A DNA stretch of 64,000 nt from Lachnospiraceae bacterium (lineage in GTDB: Bacteria > Bacillota > Clostridia > Lachnospirales > Lachnospiraceae): assembly GCA_017935565.1 (NCBI GenBank), contig JAGBHK010000041.1, forward strand, positions 18,225 to 82,224. The letters run 5' to 3'. The translations under genes were made by a program, and so were the position numbers. The notes under the pieces are model-generated. The model did not search any database, had not been told where the DNA came from, and saw only the letters and a list, made by a program, of their open reading frames with translations. This document shows, piece by piece, positions 43,994 through 53,259 of the stretch. Positions within the stretch are counted from its first letter, which is position 1. Every line of letters starts with the position of its first letter.

Positions 43994-45728
43994 AAGATTT
44001 CACCCTTTCTATTCCGTTTGGAGTTTCAACAGAATCAAAGATTTTTTTCATCTCTAGTGACAAATCTCTCATCTCTATAGATGATAATTCCCCTTTTCTA
44101 ATCTGCTCATACATTTTATGTGCCTTTTGCTTTGCTTCAAAACTATCAGCTGTATGGTATTGAACTTCAAATTTGTTACCTTTAGAATCTTGAACAAATG
44201 TATTTACACCATTATACGGATTCTTTTTATTAAGCCACAAGTTCTTAACCTGACATACCTTATTTCCATCCTCGCCAAACTTCTCCATACTTTTTAGCGT
44301 TTTTTCAGCAAATTGTTTTGGTTCAGCAATCATAGTGTACCTTACAGTATCCTTAACCTCATAATGATAACCTGGCTTATATTCTCTGGCTATTTTATCC
44401 AAATAGCTGTCTTTGTCTTTTACTCGATATTCCAAACCAATAAGTTTCATACCAGACTGCTCTGCATTCTGTTTTACCAGTTTTGTTATCTCGGGTTCTG
44501 CAGCCACTGCCTTATCATAATATCCAGTTCCCTTATACTGCGCTTTCATTATCGCATATTTTTCAGGATTTGTATACTTAATTTTTTGGAATTCCTCTAA
44601 ACTACCAGCTGTATACTTCTTTCCAAGTCTTTCTTTATACTTATCAAATTGCTTTGAATCTGCCGTAACATTTTTAGCACTATTAGCAGCTGCTATTGCT
44701 TCCTCATTTCCTTCAACATACTTAGCATACCAATCTTTATATGTCATTCCTGCAGGAACAATCTCATTTTTTCCTGTAACCGGATTTCTTGCTCTTCGCC
44801 TCATCCTCTTAAGAGTATCTTCGTCAAGATATTCTATCGTGGTACTTCTACAGAACGGATGCATTGGTGGCATATTCACCCCTGGAACTGCATCTTTCAC
44901 ATAATACACTTTTCCATCATGGGATGCACACAATTCAGAAGTTCTTAAGTCAAGTGTCGCTATGAATATATACCTATCAATATCACATTCAGCATATGAC
45001 TGCATTTCCATCTCATTAGCAACATAGCAGCTTTCAGTTCTGACAAGTCTTCTGGCATTGAAAGCACTTGTAGAAAACTCATCCATGATAACTTTATACA
45101 TCTCATCCTGTGTCTTACCAGCCACATATCCCTGTATAATTTCACTCTTGAGCGTTTCTGCAAGTTTATCACCATTGGCCCATATTCTGGAACTGTAATT
45201 TTTTCCACTCCATTTACTGGTTACAAGTTTCTCAAATAGTTTATCATCCCATTCATTGAATGAAAAACCAAGTCCTGTGTGGCTCTGAACCTCATATATC
45301 GACTTGTAATATGTACTTTCTGCTACTTCCTTAAGTGCTTCTGTTGTATGTAATTCTTCTGTTTTTTTCAGAGAATCAACTGCATTCTGCACATTTTCAA
45401 GTTTTTCAACAAGCCTTTCGAACTTGTATTTTCTTCCTGGTTGTTCAAGATATTCAACCAGTTCTGTCAGACCTTTATTTTTTGCCACACGTACAATATC
45501 CTGATACGAGGTTACTCCTGCTTCCTTTATTATAGCAAGTACATCTTTATCCGATACCTTAAACTTTTTAGCTGCCTTTTCAAAATTATTAGACAGCTGA
45601 TGCTCAATATATTTAGCAACCTTATGATATTCTTTTCCTATAATATTCGAGGCATTTTCGGCTATTTCCATTTGCTCATACATCATTTGAGCTCTTCGCT
45701 CTTGCCAGTATGCATTTTTATCAGCCAT
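43986..45728 (-). CDS. Mu-F/SPP1 gp7-like minor head protein with RelA/SpoT-like C-terminal domain
   Basis: A 580-residue protein. Residues 1-310 are a minor head protein: helical, then ARRLVRTESCYVANEMEM, TSELCASHDGKVYY, MPPMHPFCRSTT with Cys/His. Residues about 400-570 form an unrelated module: VKDTVRYTMI, NPYNGVNTF, KFEVQYHTADSFEAKQKAHKMYEQIR. Its D-x-x-R and E-x-Q-x-H pattern resembles the RelA/SpoT nucleotidyltransferase fold. Such head-toxin fusions are known from polyvalent phage proteins. The injected domain could modify nucleotides or tRNA in the new host; that is inference. Confidence 0.75.
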   Translation of the reverse strand: MADKNAYWQERRAQMMYEQMEIAENASNIIGKEYHKVAKYIEHQLSNNFEKAAKKFKVSDKDVLAIIKEAGVTSYQDIVRVAKNKGLTELVEYLEQPGRKYKFERLVEKLENVQNAVDSLKKTEELHTTEALKEVAESTYYKSIYEVQSHTGLGFSFNEWDDKLFEKLVTSKWSGKNYSSRIWANGDKLAETLKSEIIQGYVAGKTQDEMYKVIMDEFSTSAFNARRLVRTESCYVANEMEMQSYAECDIDRYIFIATLDLRTSELCASHDGKVYYVKDAVPGVNMPPMHPFCRSTTIEYLDEDTLKRMRRRARNPVTGKNEIVPAGMTYKDWYAKYVEGNEEAIAAANSAKNVTADSKQFDKYKERLGKKYTAGSLEEFQKIKYTNPEKYAIMKAQYKGTGYYDKAVAAEPEITKLVKQNAEQSGMKLIGLEYRVKDKDSYLDKIAREYKPGYHYEVKDTVRYTMIAEPKQFAEKTLKSMEKFGEDGNKVCQVKNLWLNKKNPYNGVNTFVQDSKGNKFEVQYHTADSFEAKQKAHKMYEQIRKGELSSIEMRDLSLEMKKIFDSVETPNGIERVKSYG

Positions 45729-45741
45729 TACTCATCACCTC

Positions 45742-47100
45742 TTATATTGCCTGCGGTGGTGCATTAGAAAACAATTCCTTTTCCGCCTTAAGTTTCTTGC
45801 TCTTTTCCTCTTCTAATCTTTCAAGTTCCTCATCAGGATCCTCAACAAATGGCAGCAGTTTTACAAGTGTTCTGTTTGTCACGCTATCCTTAAGATTAGC
45901 AATAACTGTGCTCAACTCTGCAAGATTTTTAGGTAATGTTCTATTAAAATGTGGAACAATTGAATTTGCCTCCAGCATTATTTGCTTTAACCTTAAGTAA
46001 AAGCAAAATATACGTATACGCTTACGTAATCCTTTTCTAAAGTACCTTGTCTTTATAGTTGTCAGCATTTCCAAGCCAAGAAGCTTGTACTCCATAGCAA
46101 CACCTGAAGAGTTCCCAGCAAAATTCTCATCTGTAATATTTGGTACGTGTGAGAAATTGTATATATCTTCTTTTATTGCCTTTCGCAGAACTTCTACTCC
46201 ATTCTCATCAAGGCATCTTGACAGATATTCTGCTTTTGCATCTTCAGGAAGCTCCAAAAGTTTATTATCTCGAAGTTCCTTGGCAGCTGCACTTACTTCC
46301 TCTTCATCATCACCAAGAGAAGCACCATATATAATCAATATGGCATCTATAAACTGTTCAATGTCATTGATACGGTCGCTCATCAGAGTGTTATATGCAT
46401 CAATAAGAGGTATCTGCTGTTCAAAATCGCCGATAGCATATTTATTATTCATATACTCTATAAGTGGAATTTCCCCGAGATGATGCTCTCTTCTTCCTTT
46501 TTTTATGGCTCTTTCATCATCTTCGCCGATAATTACCATGTCATATATGTAGTGCTCCGTCATTATGGTTGCCACATATTTTGTCTTTCCTCGTTTATCA
46601 TCTTTCTTTTTCCAATAATAAACACCGAACAGCTCATTTTCTTCTATGGTATCATCAACAACAATAAAACAATTTCTTGCTTCCAAAACCTTTGATTTTA
46701 ATGAACCTTCTTTTCCTACATACAAATATTCATATGCTAGACCGTTTATTGACAAGTCAAGAGCCAATTCTGAATCCGTATCATCAACATTAGCATTATC
46801 AAATGCAACAAGCATTGGTTCAATATCTGCATCATCCGTATTTTCATAAGTTATTGGCGAACCCATGAAATATCCTGATGCCACATCCGATATGTCCTTT
46901 GCATGATTACAAGTAATTTTTTCATTTGGTGCATTAGCTGCTCTGGTTCTGTTCTGTATCTTGTGCTCACCCTTGTAATATTCCTGATTTCTTTTAATTT
47001 TCTCTACAGCATTAATATGTTGGGTGATAAGCCTGTATATATCTGTTCTGCAGATACGCTTTTCGTCATAATCCGATTTAGGATACACAAATTTAAACAT
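45742..47100 (-). CDS. portal protein, SPP1 gp6 family
   Basis: A 452-residue portal subunit: RNQEYYKGEHKIQNR, KITCNHAKDISDVASGYFMG, NDIEQFIDAILIIYGA, SGVAMEYKLLGLEML. Twelve copies would form the DNA entry ring. It stands directly after the terminase gene in transcription. Confidence 0.9.
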   Translation of the reverse strand: MFKFVYPKSDYDEKRICRTDIYRLITQHINAVEKIKRNQEYYKGEHKIQNRTRAANAPNEKITCNHAKDISDVASGYFMGSPITYENTDDADIEPMLVAFDNANVDDTDSELALDLSINGLAYEYLYVGKEGSLKSKVLEARNCFIVVDDTIEENELFGVYYWKKKDDKRGKTKYVATIMTEHYIYDMVIIGEDDERAIKKGRREHHLGEIPLIEYMNNKYAIGDFEQQIPLIDAYNTLMSDRINDIEQFIDAILIIYGASLGDDEEEVSAAAKELRDNKLLELPEDAKAEYLSRCLDENGVEVLRKAIKEDIYNFSHVPNITDENFAGNSSGVAMEYKLLGLEMLTTIKTRYFRKGLRKRIRIFCFYLRLKQIMLEANSIVPHFNRTLPKNLAELSTVIANLKDSVTNRTLVKLLPFVEDPDEELERLEEEKSKKLKAEKELFSNAPPQAI

Positions 47101-47114
47101 ATTTTCACCTCATT

Positions 47115-48710
47115 CTACAGTCCATATCTGCTTTTCTTCCTTACCTTTGCTTTCTTTTTCTTTCCTGTTATTTTCTCCGCAACACCTGTGGTTGCATCTG
47201 GTCCATCATCATGCTTGTCCTTACCATTTCCCTTGAATTCCTTCATAGCCTTATAATATTCAGGCCATCTGTCCATCCAGTTCACAGGGTAATAAATATG
47301 TTCCATTACCCATGTAGAATTACTCTTAATTCTTGCAAGTTTGTTTTCTGACTGATGAAACCATTTAACAACTGTTTTATTTGTTTTAAACATTGTTTTT
47401 AAAATATTTAAAACCTGTCTTGCAAAACCTTTACCACCATTATTACTCTCTATATCTGCTTCATTTACTTCATAATCAAAATAACTTTGAGCCACTTTCT
47501 TCTCCGTTATTTTCATTCCTTCCTGAGTATATATAATATCCAAGATATATGCTTCCATGTCATACACACCATATACAATGTTACACAAGTAATCATTACC
47601 CTCATCCGCTGTATCACAGTATGCTCGTATCATTGAAAATGCAGGTTTGCCATTCAAATGTCTAGGTATATCCTCGTATGTTTTAAATGAAGTATATAAC
47701 GCTCCCTTTATGCTGAACGGATCCTGATTGTAGTTTGCTTCAAATATCTGTGGCGACATTTTCCTTTTCTTTTTAATGTACGAATCGAAACTAAACAATT
47801 CCGGACAAAGCATTTTCTTCAACACTTCATCCACGCAGGCTCTCATTTTTAATTCATACCAATCTCCACCATCCTCATCAGCAAGAAGTTTGCCTGATAG
47901 GTCGTTTACACTCCATCTTGTCATTACAAGAATCTGCATTCCACCCTCTTCTATTCTGGATAGAAATGTATCCGTATACCAGGAATACTGACTGTCAAGA
48001 AAGTCATCATTAAAAGCTTCCGTGTCGTTTTTTACTGGGTCATCAATTATACCTAGTGAACAACCAACACCTGTGATTGTTCCTCCGAAACCTGCACCCA
48101 GGTAGTTGAAAAACTGTCCTTCCAACGCCCACATACCTACGGCTGAATCGCCATACTTAATTTTTGTTTCTGGAAACACATCAGAAAACACATGGAACCT
48201 ATCATCCACCTTTTCAGCTGCTATTCCATCTCTTACATTTTTTGAAAATCTGCCTGCGAGTGTGTCATTATAAGTAATGGCAATTACTCTGTTTTCATTA
48301 CTTACACCAAACATCCAGTCAACAAATAAAGACATGGTGTAACTCTTTCCATGTCTTGGTGGTATGTTCATCATAAGATTTTTACATATAATAAGCTCCT
48401 CTTCCGGCACAGGAACCAAAACTTCCGTTCCGTCCTCTGATATTACCGATTTATGCATATTCTTCTTTTCTTCATAGGTAACTATCTGCCACTTATCATC
48501 TTTGTTAACCTTAACAATTCGTTCTTCATACAAAGCCTGAAGCGTTATTGCTATAATCTTCAGATGTAGTCTATCTTCCCTGAAGAAGTTCGGATTAATA
48601 TATTTCTCATATTCCCAAAAGTCTTCCCTGCATATAGCAAGCTTGTCATTTGGCTTTTTACCACTGTTCACTTGTTTAAATTCTTCCGCAAACTTTAAAA
48701 GCTCACTCAT
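47115..48710 (-). CDS. terL: terminase large subunit
   Basis: The 531-residue DNA-packaging motor. Walker A-like PPRHGKS, adenine/coupling region RVIAITYNDTLAGRFS, Walker B-like SLGIIDDP, RNase-H-like nuclease start MIRAYCDTADEG and later acidic DDGPDA. I start at ATG 48710, which has AGGAG at proper spacing; ATG 48716 is too close to it. Confidence 0.9.
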   Translation of the reverse strand: MSELLKFAEEFKQVNSGKKPNDKLAICREDFWEYEKYINPNFFREDRLHLKIIAITLQALYEERIVKVNKDDKWQIVTYEEKKNMHKSVISEDGTEVLVPVPEEELIICKNLMMNIPPRHGKSYTMSLFVDWMFGVSNENRVIAITYNDTLAGRFSKNVRDGIAAEKVDDRFHVFSDVFPETKIKYGDSAVGMWALEGQFFNYLGAGFGGTITGVGCSLGIIDDPVKNDTEAFNDDFLDSQYSWYTDTFLSRIEEGGMQILVMTRWSVNDLSGKLLADEDGGDWYELKMRACVDEVLKKMLCPELFSFDSYIKKKRKMSPQIFEANYNQDPFSIKGALYTSFKTYEDIPRHLNGKPAFSMIRAYCDTADEGNDYLCNIVYGVYDMEAYILDIIYTQEGMKITEKKVAQSYFDYEVNEADIESNNGGKGFARQVLNILKTMFKTNKTVVKWFHQSENKLARIKSNSTWVMEHIYYPVNWMDRWPEYYKAMKEFKGNGKDKHDDGPDATTGVAEKITGKKKKAKVRKKSRYGL

Positions 48711-48724
48711 GCTCATTCTCCTGT

Positions 48725-49024
48725 CTAATGATATTTCTCTCTGCTAAGCTCAACTGCTGCCTGCTCATGTTCTCGTCGGAGAGTATCTCCTGTAACCTGA
48801 TACGATATTGTGTTTCGCCTATTTTTTTGCCAGTTGTTTTTATATTCAACTCTGTCTATTCGATTTTGCTCTTTCCTTCTGGCTGACTCGCCTTCGAACT
48901 CATCAAGAGTCTTAATATACTTACTTACTGTCTGTCTGCATACACCTACAATGTCTGCTATCTGTGATATATTCAGTTTTTCAATCAAAAAAAGAGCTTT
49001 CGCTCTAGTCTTCCAATCCTGCAT
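48725..49024 (-). CDS. helix-turn-helix protein before terminase
   Basis: A 99-residue protein with a clear HTH (LNISQIADIVGVCRQTVSKYIK) and a basic C-terminal half. It could be a second small-terminase-like or regulatory protein. ATG 49024 (MQDWKTRAKA) is preceded by AGGATGTGAG. The 195 bases upstream are AT-rich and hold no gene. Confidence 0.7.
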   Translation of the reverse strand: MQDWKTRAKALFLIEKLNISQIADIVGVCRQTVSKYIKTLDEFEGESARRKEQNRIDRVEYKNNWQKNRRNTISYQVTGDTLRREHEQAAVELSREKYH

Positions 49025-49219
49025 CTTCTCACATCCTAAATTTAACATTTTTGTCTTCATTCTTCAGGGCATAAACACAGACTGCAACTTTTTTACAAGT
49101 TACTTCTGTCTTAAAATCTGTTTTAAGCCGTTAAACACCCTTTCAATTTTGTTTAACAAATTTCACTCGAACAATTCCTAACTAAAAGTCAAAAATCGAA
49201 ATTTGGGCTTATTTTCGAC

Positions 49220-49777
49220 CTATTGTATTTTTGCCATCTCTGCCTCTGTCTGTTCTGCTAACTCAATTAATGCTGCAGCTATCTCCGGATGGCTTGAAGA
49301 TATTTCCTTAAACACCTTATTCTTAAGAATATTCATAGCAGTATGTACAGCTCCTGCCTGTTTTCTTGCCACTATCTTAAGCTTCTCATTATTCACCTGG
49401 GCATTTTGCAATGAGGCAATGCTCTTTGCCGATGCAGCTCTCTCTTCCGGTGTCATATCTGTATCAATTATCGCTTCCATAAGAATTTGAGACATTAACA
49501 TATTGTTTGCCTCGTGAAGTTCTGTTGGTGGTCTGTCGACATTATCCTCTGCCAGTAACTTGGCAAATTCCTTTGCAATTCTCACCGACTCAAATTTCTT
49601 TAGAAACTTTCTTCCATATCTTCCGATAGAACTAGGGTGGATATCTTCTCCGTGTTCTGCAAGATACTCTGATATACTTTCATATGTTTCGCCTTCAATG
49701 AGTTTTGTCTCTACTTCCTTTTTCATATCTTCAGGAAGCTTCTCAATCTTACTATGACTTCTGTTTGGATCACTCAT
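49220..49777 (-). CDS. DUF3486 / Mu gp27-like protein (small terminase of Mu-like phages)
   Basis: A 185-residue protein with SHSKIEKLPEDMKKEVETKLIEG, YESISEYLAEHG, SSIGRYGRKF, the N-terminal DNA-binding block of DUF3486 proteins. In Mu-like phages it sits before the large terminase, as here. It starts 1 base after the previous stop. Confidence 0.85.
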   Translation of the reverse strand: MSDPNRSHSKIEKLPEDMKKEVETKLIEGETYESISEYLAEHGEDIHPSSIGRYGRKFLKKFESVRIAKEFAKLLAEDNVDRPPTELHEANNMLMSQILMEAIIDTDMTPEERAASAKSIASLQNAQVNNEKLKIVARKQAGAVHTAMNILKNKVFKEISSSHPEIAAALIELAEQTEAEMAKIQ

Positions 49778-49778
49778 A

Positions 49779-50084
49779 TTAATCACCCAAACCTTCCACT
49801 ATGACCGAACCATCCACAACATCCATGCCAGCAGATGTAATTCTTATGATATCTCTTGATATTTTAAGAACCTTGTTCTCAACATGTTCTATCTCTACCA
49901 ATCCTTTACCTTTAAGATATGAACATTCACGTCTGACTTCTTCCGTATCACATTTTATCCCGGCTTTTGTCAGACATTTTGTAACAAGTTCTACGGATGC
50001 ACCATCCGAACCACACTCTTCCAACACTTCAAGAATGCCATTTCTTGTAATTTCCTTTTCAGCTAATTCAACTAACTTACTCAT
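49779..50084 (-). CDS. small winged-helix-like phage protein
   Basis: 101 residues, pattern of a winged helix (ILEVLEECGSDGASVELVTKCL, ECSYLKGKGLVEIE). Similar in layout to the next gene upstream, with which it overlaps by 8 bases. Equivalent small genes lie before gp27 in Mu-like phages of Firmicutes; function unknown. Confidence 0.65.
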   Translation of the reverse strand: MSKLVELAEKEITRNGILEVLEECGSDGASVELVTKCLTKAGIKCDTEEVRRECSYLKGKGLVEIEHVENKVLKISRDIIRITSAGMDVVDGSVIVEGLGD

Positions 50085-50382
50085 TTAACTCAACTCCTAC
50101 ATCTGTAATATCTCCCTCCGCCAGATTAACACCAGCCGGAGTAAGCCATATTTTACTGTTCATATAATTATCTTCATCGAGCTGCAGCTTAACATAACGC
50201 TTGTTCTCTCCACCGAGATAATATATCGCTCTTTTTATATCCATTTCCTGTACATTTCCCACAAAACGAAGCAAGCCCTGAAGGATAACCAGGTTAATAT
50301 CCTCTCCATAGGATAAGTACAGCTTTTCAATTATTCTTCCGCGAAGTTCTTTTGCCTTCGTCACCTTAATTATGTCCGCCAT
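50077..50382 (-). CDS. small winged-helix-like phage protein
   Basis: 101 residues with a helical start (KELRGRIIEKLYLSYGEDINLVILQGLL) and a wing-like end (KIWLTPAGVNLAEG). Probably a paralogue in fold of the following gene. Overlaps its neighbours by 8 and 17 bases; part of the late operon. Confidence 0.65.
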   Translation of the reverse strand: MADIIKVTKAKELRGRIIEKLYLSYGEDINLVILQGLLRFVGNVQEMDIKRAIYYLGGENKRYVKLQLDEDNYMNSKIWLTPAGVNLAEGDITDVGVELNE

Positions 50383-50893
50383 ATCGTTCCCTCTTCATCT
50401 CTTTAAATTCTTCCTTCATGTTCTTCAGACTAAGCTGCATCTCTCTCATTGACATCTGCATACTTGACATGTTTTTATTAATATCGCTCATTGTGTCACC
50501 AACCTTGGCAACACTCTTTGACATTTCAGATAAATTGTAAAGAAGTGCATTTTCTCTTTTTTCTGATTCTTCTCGCAACATTTTTTCTCGTTGCTCTGCC
50601 TCGTTTCTTATTAGAGACTCTCTTTTTGCACTTTCCATAATAAGCATATCTTCTCTTTCCTTAGCCAGCTTATTATTATTATCTATCTGTTCTTGAACAA
50701 CTTTATTTGCATCCTCAATTTGTTTTTGAGTCGCAGCTCTCTCTTTTATGATCTGTTCATCACGCTTTATGTCACGCTTTATAAAATAAATAATGAGAAC
50801 TATCACCAGAACTGCCATTATGCCAAATTCTCCAACCGAAGATAACATATCAGAAAAGGAAACTACATCTGCCGATAATAGTATGTTACTCAT
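50366..50893 (-). CDS. membrane-anchored coiled-coil protein, BhlA/UviB-holin-like
   Basis: 175 residues: one transmembrane helix (about 22-40) near the N-terminus, a basic KRDIKRDEQ segment, then a long coiled coil to the end. Small BhlA/UviB holin-like proteins have the same start, but this one is far longer, so it could instead be a spanin-like or tether protein. Next to the LLH-holin-like gene, it forms a probable lysis pair. Confidence 0.6.
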   Translation of the reverse strand: MSNILLSADVVSFSDMLSSVGEFGIMAVLVIVLIIYFIKRDIKRDEQIIKERAATQKQIEDANKVVQEQIDNNNKLAKEREDMLIMESAKRESLIRNEAEQREKMLREESEKRENALLYNLSEMSKSVAKVGDTMSDINKNMSSMQMSMREMQLSLKNMKEEFKEMKRERYGGHN

Positions 50894-51329
50894 CCGAACC
50901 GCCTCCTCCGGTCTGAAGCTTAACTTTTCTTACAGCATCCTCTATCTTGCTTAAGATATACTTTTCACTATCCACAATGACACCTGACATTTCCTCAAAT
51001 ACCATCGGTCCTAATGTTGCCACAATCTCATCATAAGCTTCCTTTGACAATGCTACCAGTTCCGCCCTGTCCTTTGTTCCATTTTTGACTAACTGTCTTA
51101 AATCTGCAGCTTTAACCTGTTCTATTTTACCTACCACGGTATCTACTGTGGTTGATATGATAATTTCTGCAGCTGTAAAAGCTGACTGAAGTGCTGTGTT
51201 TTTTGTAACAATTGCTTTCTGCTTTTCAGTTGCAATCTTGCTACATATCCATCTTCCGGCGCAGCCTATGATTGCCACTAATCCCGCACTTCCAATGGTT
51301 ACTAATGTTTCCATGATTAGTTCTTTCAT
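50886..51329 (-). CDS. holin, LLH-type
   Basis: 147 residues with one N-terminal hydrophobic segment (METLVTIGSAGLVAIIGCAGRWI), then an amphipathic helical domain and a Gly/acidic tail. This is the layout of LLH-family phage holins. First gene of the late operon; strong GGAGAGG before the start. The endolysin lies far away in the early region. Confidence 0.65.
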   Translation of the reverse strand: MKELIMETLVTIGSAGLVAIIGCAGRWICSKIATEKQKAIVTKNTALQSAFTAAEIIISTTVDTVVGKIEQVKAADLRQLVKNGTKDRAELVALSKEAYDEIVATLGPMVFEEMSGVIVDSEKYILSKIEDAVRKVKLQTGGGGSDE

Positions 51330-51355
51330 GATTACCTCTCCTCTCCTGATTAAAT

Positions 51356-51400
51356 AAAAAAAATAGTCACGTAAGAAGTTAACCTCTCCTTACATGACTA
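51356..51400 (-). terminator. terminator of the early/middle operon
   Basis: Arms TAGTCACGTAAG (51364-51375) and CTTACATGACTA (51389-51400) with one mismatch and a 13-base loop. On the minus strand the stem is followed by eight T. It lies between the Mor gene and the holin gene. Confidence 0.8.
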
Positions 51401-51441
51401 TTGTAGCACCTTTGCTCTGTCAAGTATTTTGTCACTGACAA
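51393..51441 (-). promoter_or_regulatory. candidate Mor-dependent late promoter with dyad
   Basis: Minus strand: perfect dyad TTGTCAGTGACAA (51441-51429), then -10 TACAAT (51405-51400), no properly spaced -35. A start near 51393 places the dyad centre about 42 bases upstream, close to where Mor binds on the Mu middle promoter. The -10 overlaps the terminator stem by one base. Function inferred. Confidence 0.55.
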
Positions 51442-51468
51442 TTTTTTTAAAAACGGTTTTTACATATT

Positions 51469-51801
51469 TTAAGTAAAAAAATCTTTCATTTCCATTTGAC
51501 CTTCAATTTGCTTTACAGCACTGCTGACAATCTTGTCTCGTACAAGACGATATACGGTAGATTCACTCACTCCGTATTTTTTTGCAAGTTTTTTGATGTT
51601 AAAACCATCAAATTCCTCTATTATAGCCTTATATTTAACATTCTTTAGCAGCATTTCCACCTGCGGAATATAAATCTGTGTACCACCGTAATATTTGGCC
51701 AGTGACATCAAATTTTCAATACCAATAATTTCCGCAAGCTCACGATACTGTTCTTGAAGGTCATCAGCTGTTATATTTTCGTTCACTTCCACACTGACCA
51801 T
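51469..51801 (-). CDS. mor: Mor transcription activator family protein
   Basis: 110 residues ending in the Mor/C-type HTH: LAKYYGGTQIYIPQVEMLLK, FDGFNIKKLAKKYGVSESTVYRLVRD. In Mu, Mor turns on the middle promoter; here it should drive the late genes that start just downstream. AAGGA is upstream; ATG 51801 or GTG 51792 could be the start. It follows GemA/Gp16 by 16 bases. Confidence 0.9.
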   Translation of the reverse strand: MVSVEVNENITADDLQEQYRELAEIIGIENLMSLAKYYGGTQIYIPQVEMLLKNVKYKAIIEEFDGFNIKKLAKKYGVSESTVYRLVRDKIVSSAVKQIEGQMEMKDFFT

Positions 51802-51817
51802 TCCTTTCTTATATTTG

Positions 51818-52231
51818 CTACGCTTCCTTTTTTTCTTCCCTGCTGATGAGACTCTTAAGTCCTTCAATGGTCTTGGTCGCCAATTTCCTTGTCAGGAACT
51901 TGTGACTGTCGACTCCATAATACTTTTTCACAAAGCCGTCAATTCTCTTTGTGTCAGCCTTACCATCTTCATCAATCCAACCTAGGTCCTTTGCCAACCC
52001 TTTTATATATGCTTCCTGACGATATGTCATATGCTCCCTGGATGAATCGACCGACTGTTTTTTGCTTTCAAGTCTGTCTATCACCTTAACGGCATCCATA
52101 ACAGTAAGCTCTTTTATGCTTGACTTTCCGGTTTCAGACTTGACTACCGAATGCAGCAGGTCACTATCAAGACCATATTCATTGGCAAGACTATGTATCT
52201 TTCTATTCTGTGCCGGTGTTATCCTTTTCAT
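51818..52231 (-). CDS. GemA/Gp16 family regulator (DUF1018)
   Basis: 137 residues: RITPAQNRKIHSLANEYGLD, LTVMDAVKVIDRLE, MTYRQEAYIKGLAKDLGW, the duplicated DUF1018 blocks. In Mu, gemA affects host gene expression and supercoiling. Its place directly before mor is conserved in Mu-like phages. Confidence 0.9.
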   Translation of the reverse strand: MKRITPAQNRKIHSLANEYGLDSDLLHSVVKSETGKSSIKELTVMDAVKVIDRLESKKQSVDSSREHMTYRQEAYIKGLAKDLGWIDEDGKADTKRIDGFVKKYYGVDSHKFLTRKLATKTIEGLKSLISREEKKEA

Positions 52232-52244
52232 GTGTGTATACCTC

Positions 52245-52937
52245 CTAAGCTACATTCTCTTCTTTTACTGACTTAGCAGCTATTTTTACTGTCTCATCAA
52301 CAATAATGCACTTCTTAATCTCATTCTTGAGTTTATTAAACTTATCCTCATTTTCAGTATCAAAAAACGCCTCTATCAACTGCCAGTTAATAATCTTACC
52401 AATTAAAAAGAGTTCTGTATCCATATCAAGCTCTGCATCCGTGACACCGATTACGCTGCAGATTGTTTTTTTATCTGCCTTATAATCACCTTTAAGCTTC
52501 TTTAATAGAAGATTTCTCTGTTTTGTATCATCTGTAATGCCTTCTACAACTTCCGATAAAGTATATCCTTTTGCATAATCACCTGTAACAAGAGCTGCAA
52601 CAGCCTGTCCAAATTTCTTATCAATCTCATACTTTACATCTGCAGGAACTCTCTTTATCTTCTCATTCAGGAACTCTTCTCCTAAAGTTTCCTGAAGTTT
52701 AAAGAAATTAAGAATTTCCATTTTCTGTGCTATCTGCACCGAGGCAATTCCATTTTCAGCACCAAAAAACTCAATGAATTTAGTATTTCGTTCTTCCAGA
52801 ACCTTAACACCTCTTGTTTGAATTTCTCCCTTCAGGATATCAATCTCACTCTTGAGTTCTTTTTCTTCTTTCTGTTTTGCAACGAGAATATCAATAAGTT
52901 CTGCCGATGTCTTGATTTCAATGTCCTGTTTATTCAT
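52245..52937 (-). CDS. phage protein with N-terminal coiled coil, unrecognised
   Basis: 230 residues. Helical start (ELIDILVAKQKEEKELKSEIDIL), the rest mixed helical with acidic end. No family recognised; in Mu-like phages this interval carries Gam-like or DUF3164-like proteins, and the coiled start and length would suit either. ATG 52937 overlaps the stop of the AbrB-like gene by 8 bases. Confidence 0.65.
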   Translation of the reverse strand: MNKQDIEIKTSAELIDILVAKQKEEKELKSEIDILKGEIQTRGVKVLEERNTKFIEFFGAENGIASVQIAQKMEILNFFKLQETLGEEFLNEKIKRVPADVKYEIDKKFGQAVAALVTGDYAKGYTLSEVVEGITDDTKQRNLLLKKLKGDYKADKKTICSVIGVTDAELDMDTELFLIGKIINWQLIEAFFDTENEDKFNKLKNEIKKCIIVDETVKIAAKSVKEENVA

Positions 52938-53199
52938 CAGAATCACCTGCCTTATCATCTTTAAATCGTGAAGCTGCATACTCAATACACTCACCACATA
53001 CATGTCTGCCATATATTTTTTTCATATTATCCTTACTTGCACCACAGAACATACATCTTGGCGAAACCGGAGTAATGACAATTGAACCATCCTGCATCTG
53101 TACATTAACTGCATCTTTAGGTTGCAAACACATATCTCTTCTCATTGCTATTGGTATACCAACATTACCACTGTTACTAATCTTTTTCTGATTAAGCAT
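52930..53199 (-). CDS. AbrB/SpoVT-like DNA-binding protein with zinc ribbon
   Basis: 89 residues: an AbrB-type swapped-hairpin domain (SGNVGIPIAMRRDM, KDAVNVQMQDGSIVITP) followed by CMFC and CGEC, a four-cysteine zinc site. AGGAGG precedes ATG 53199. Probably a regulator of the early operon or of the host. Confidence 0.8.
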   Translation of the reverse strand: MLNQKKISNSGNVGIPIAMRRDMCLQPKDAVNVQMQDGSIVITPVSPRCMFCGASKDNMKKIYGRHVCGECIEYAASRFKDDKAGDSDE

Positions 53200-53259
53200 G
53201 ATATTTTCCTCCTTTATTAAATTTTCAATGTTCTGCTCTGCATTCACACGGGCTTGCAA

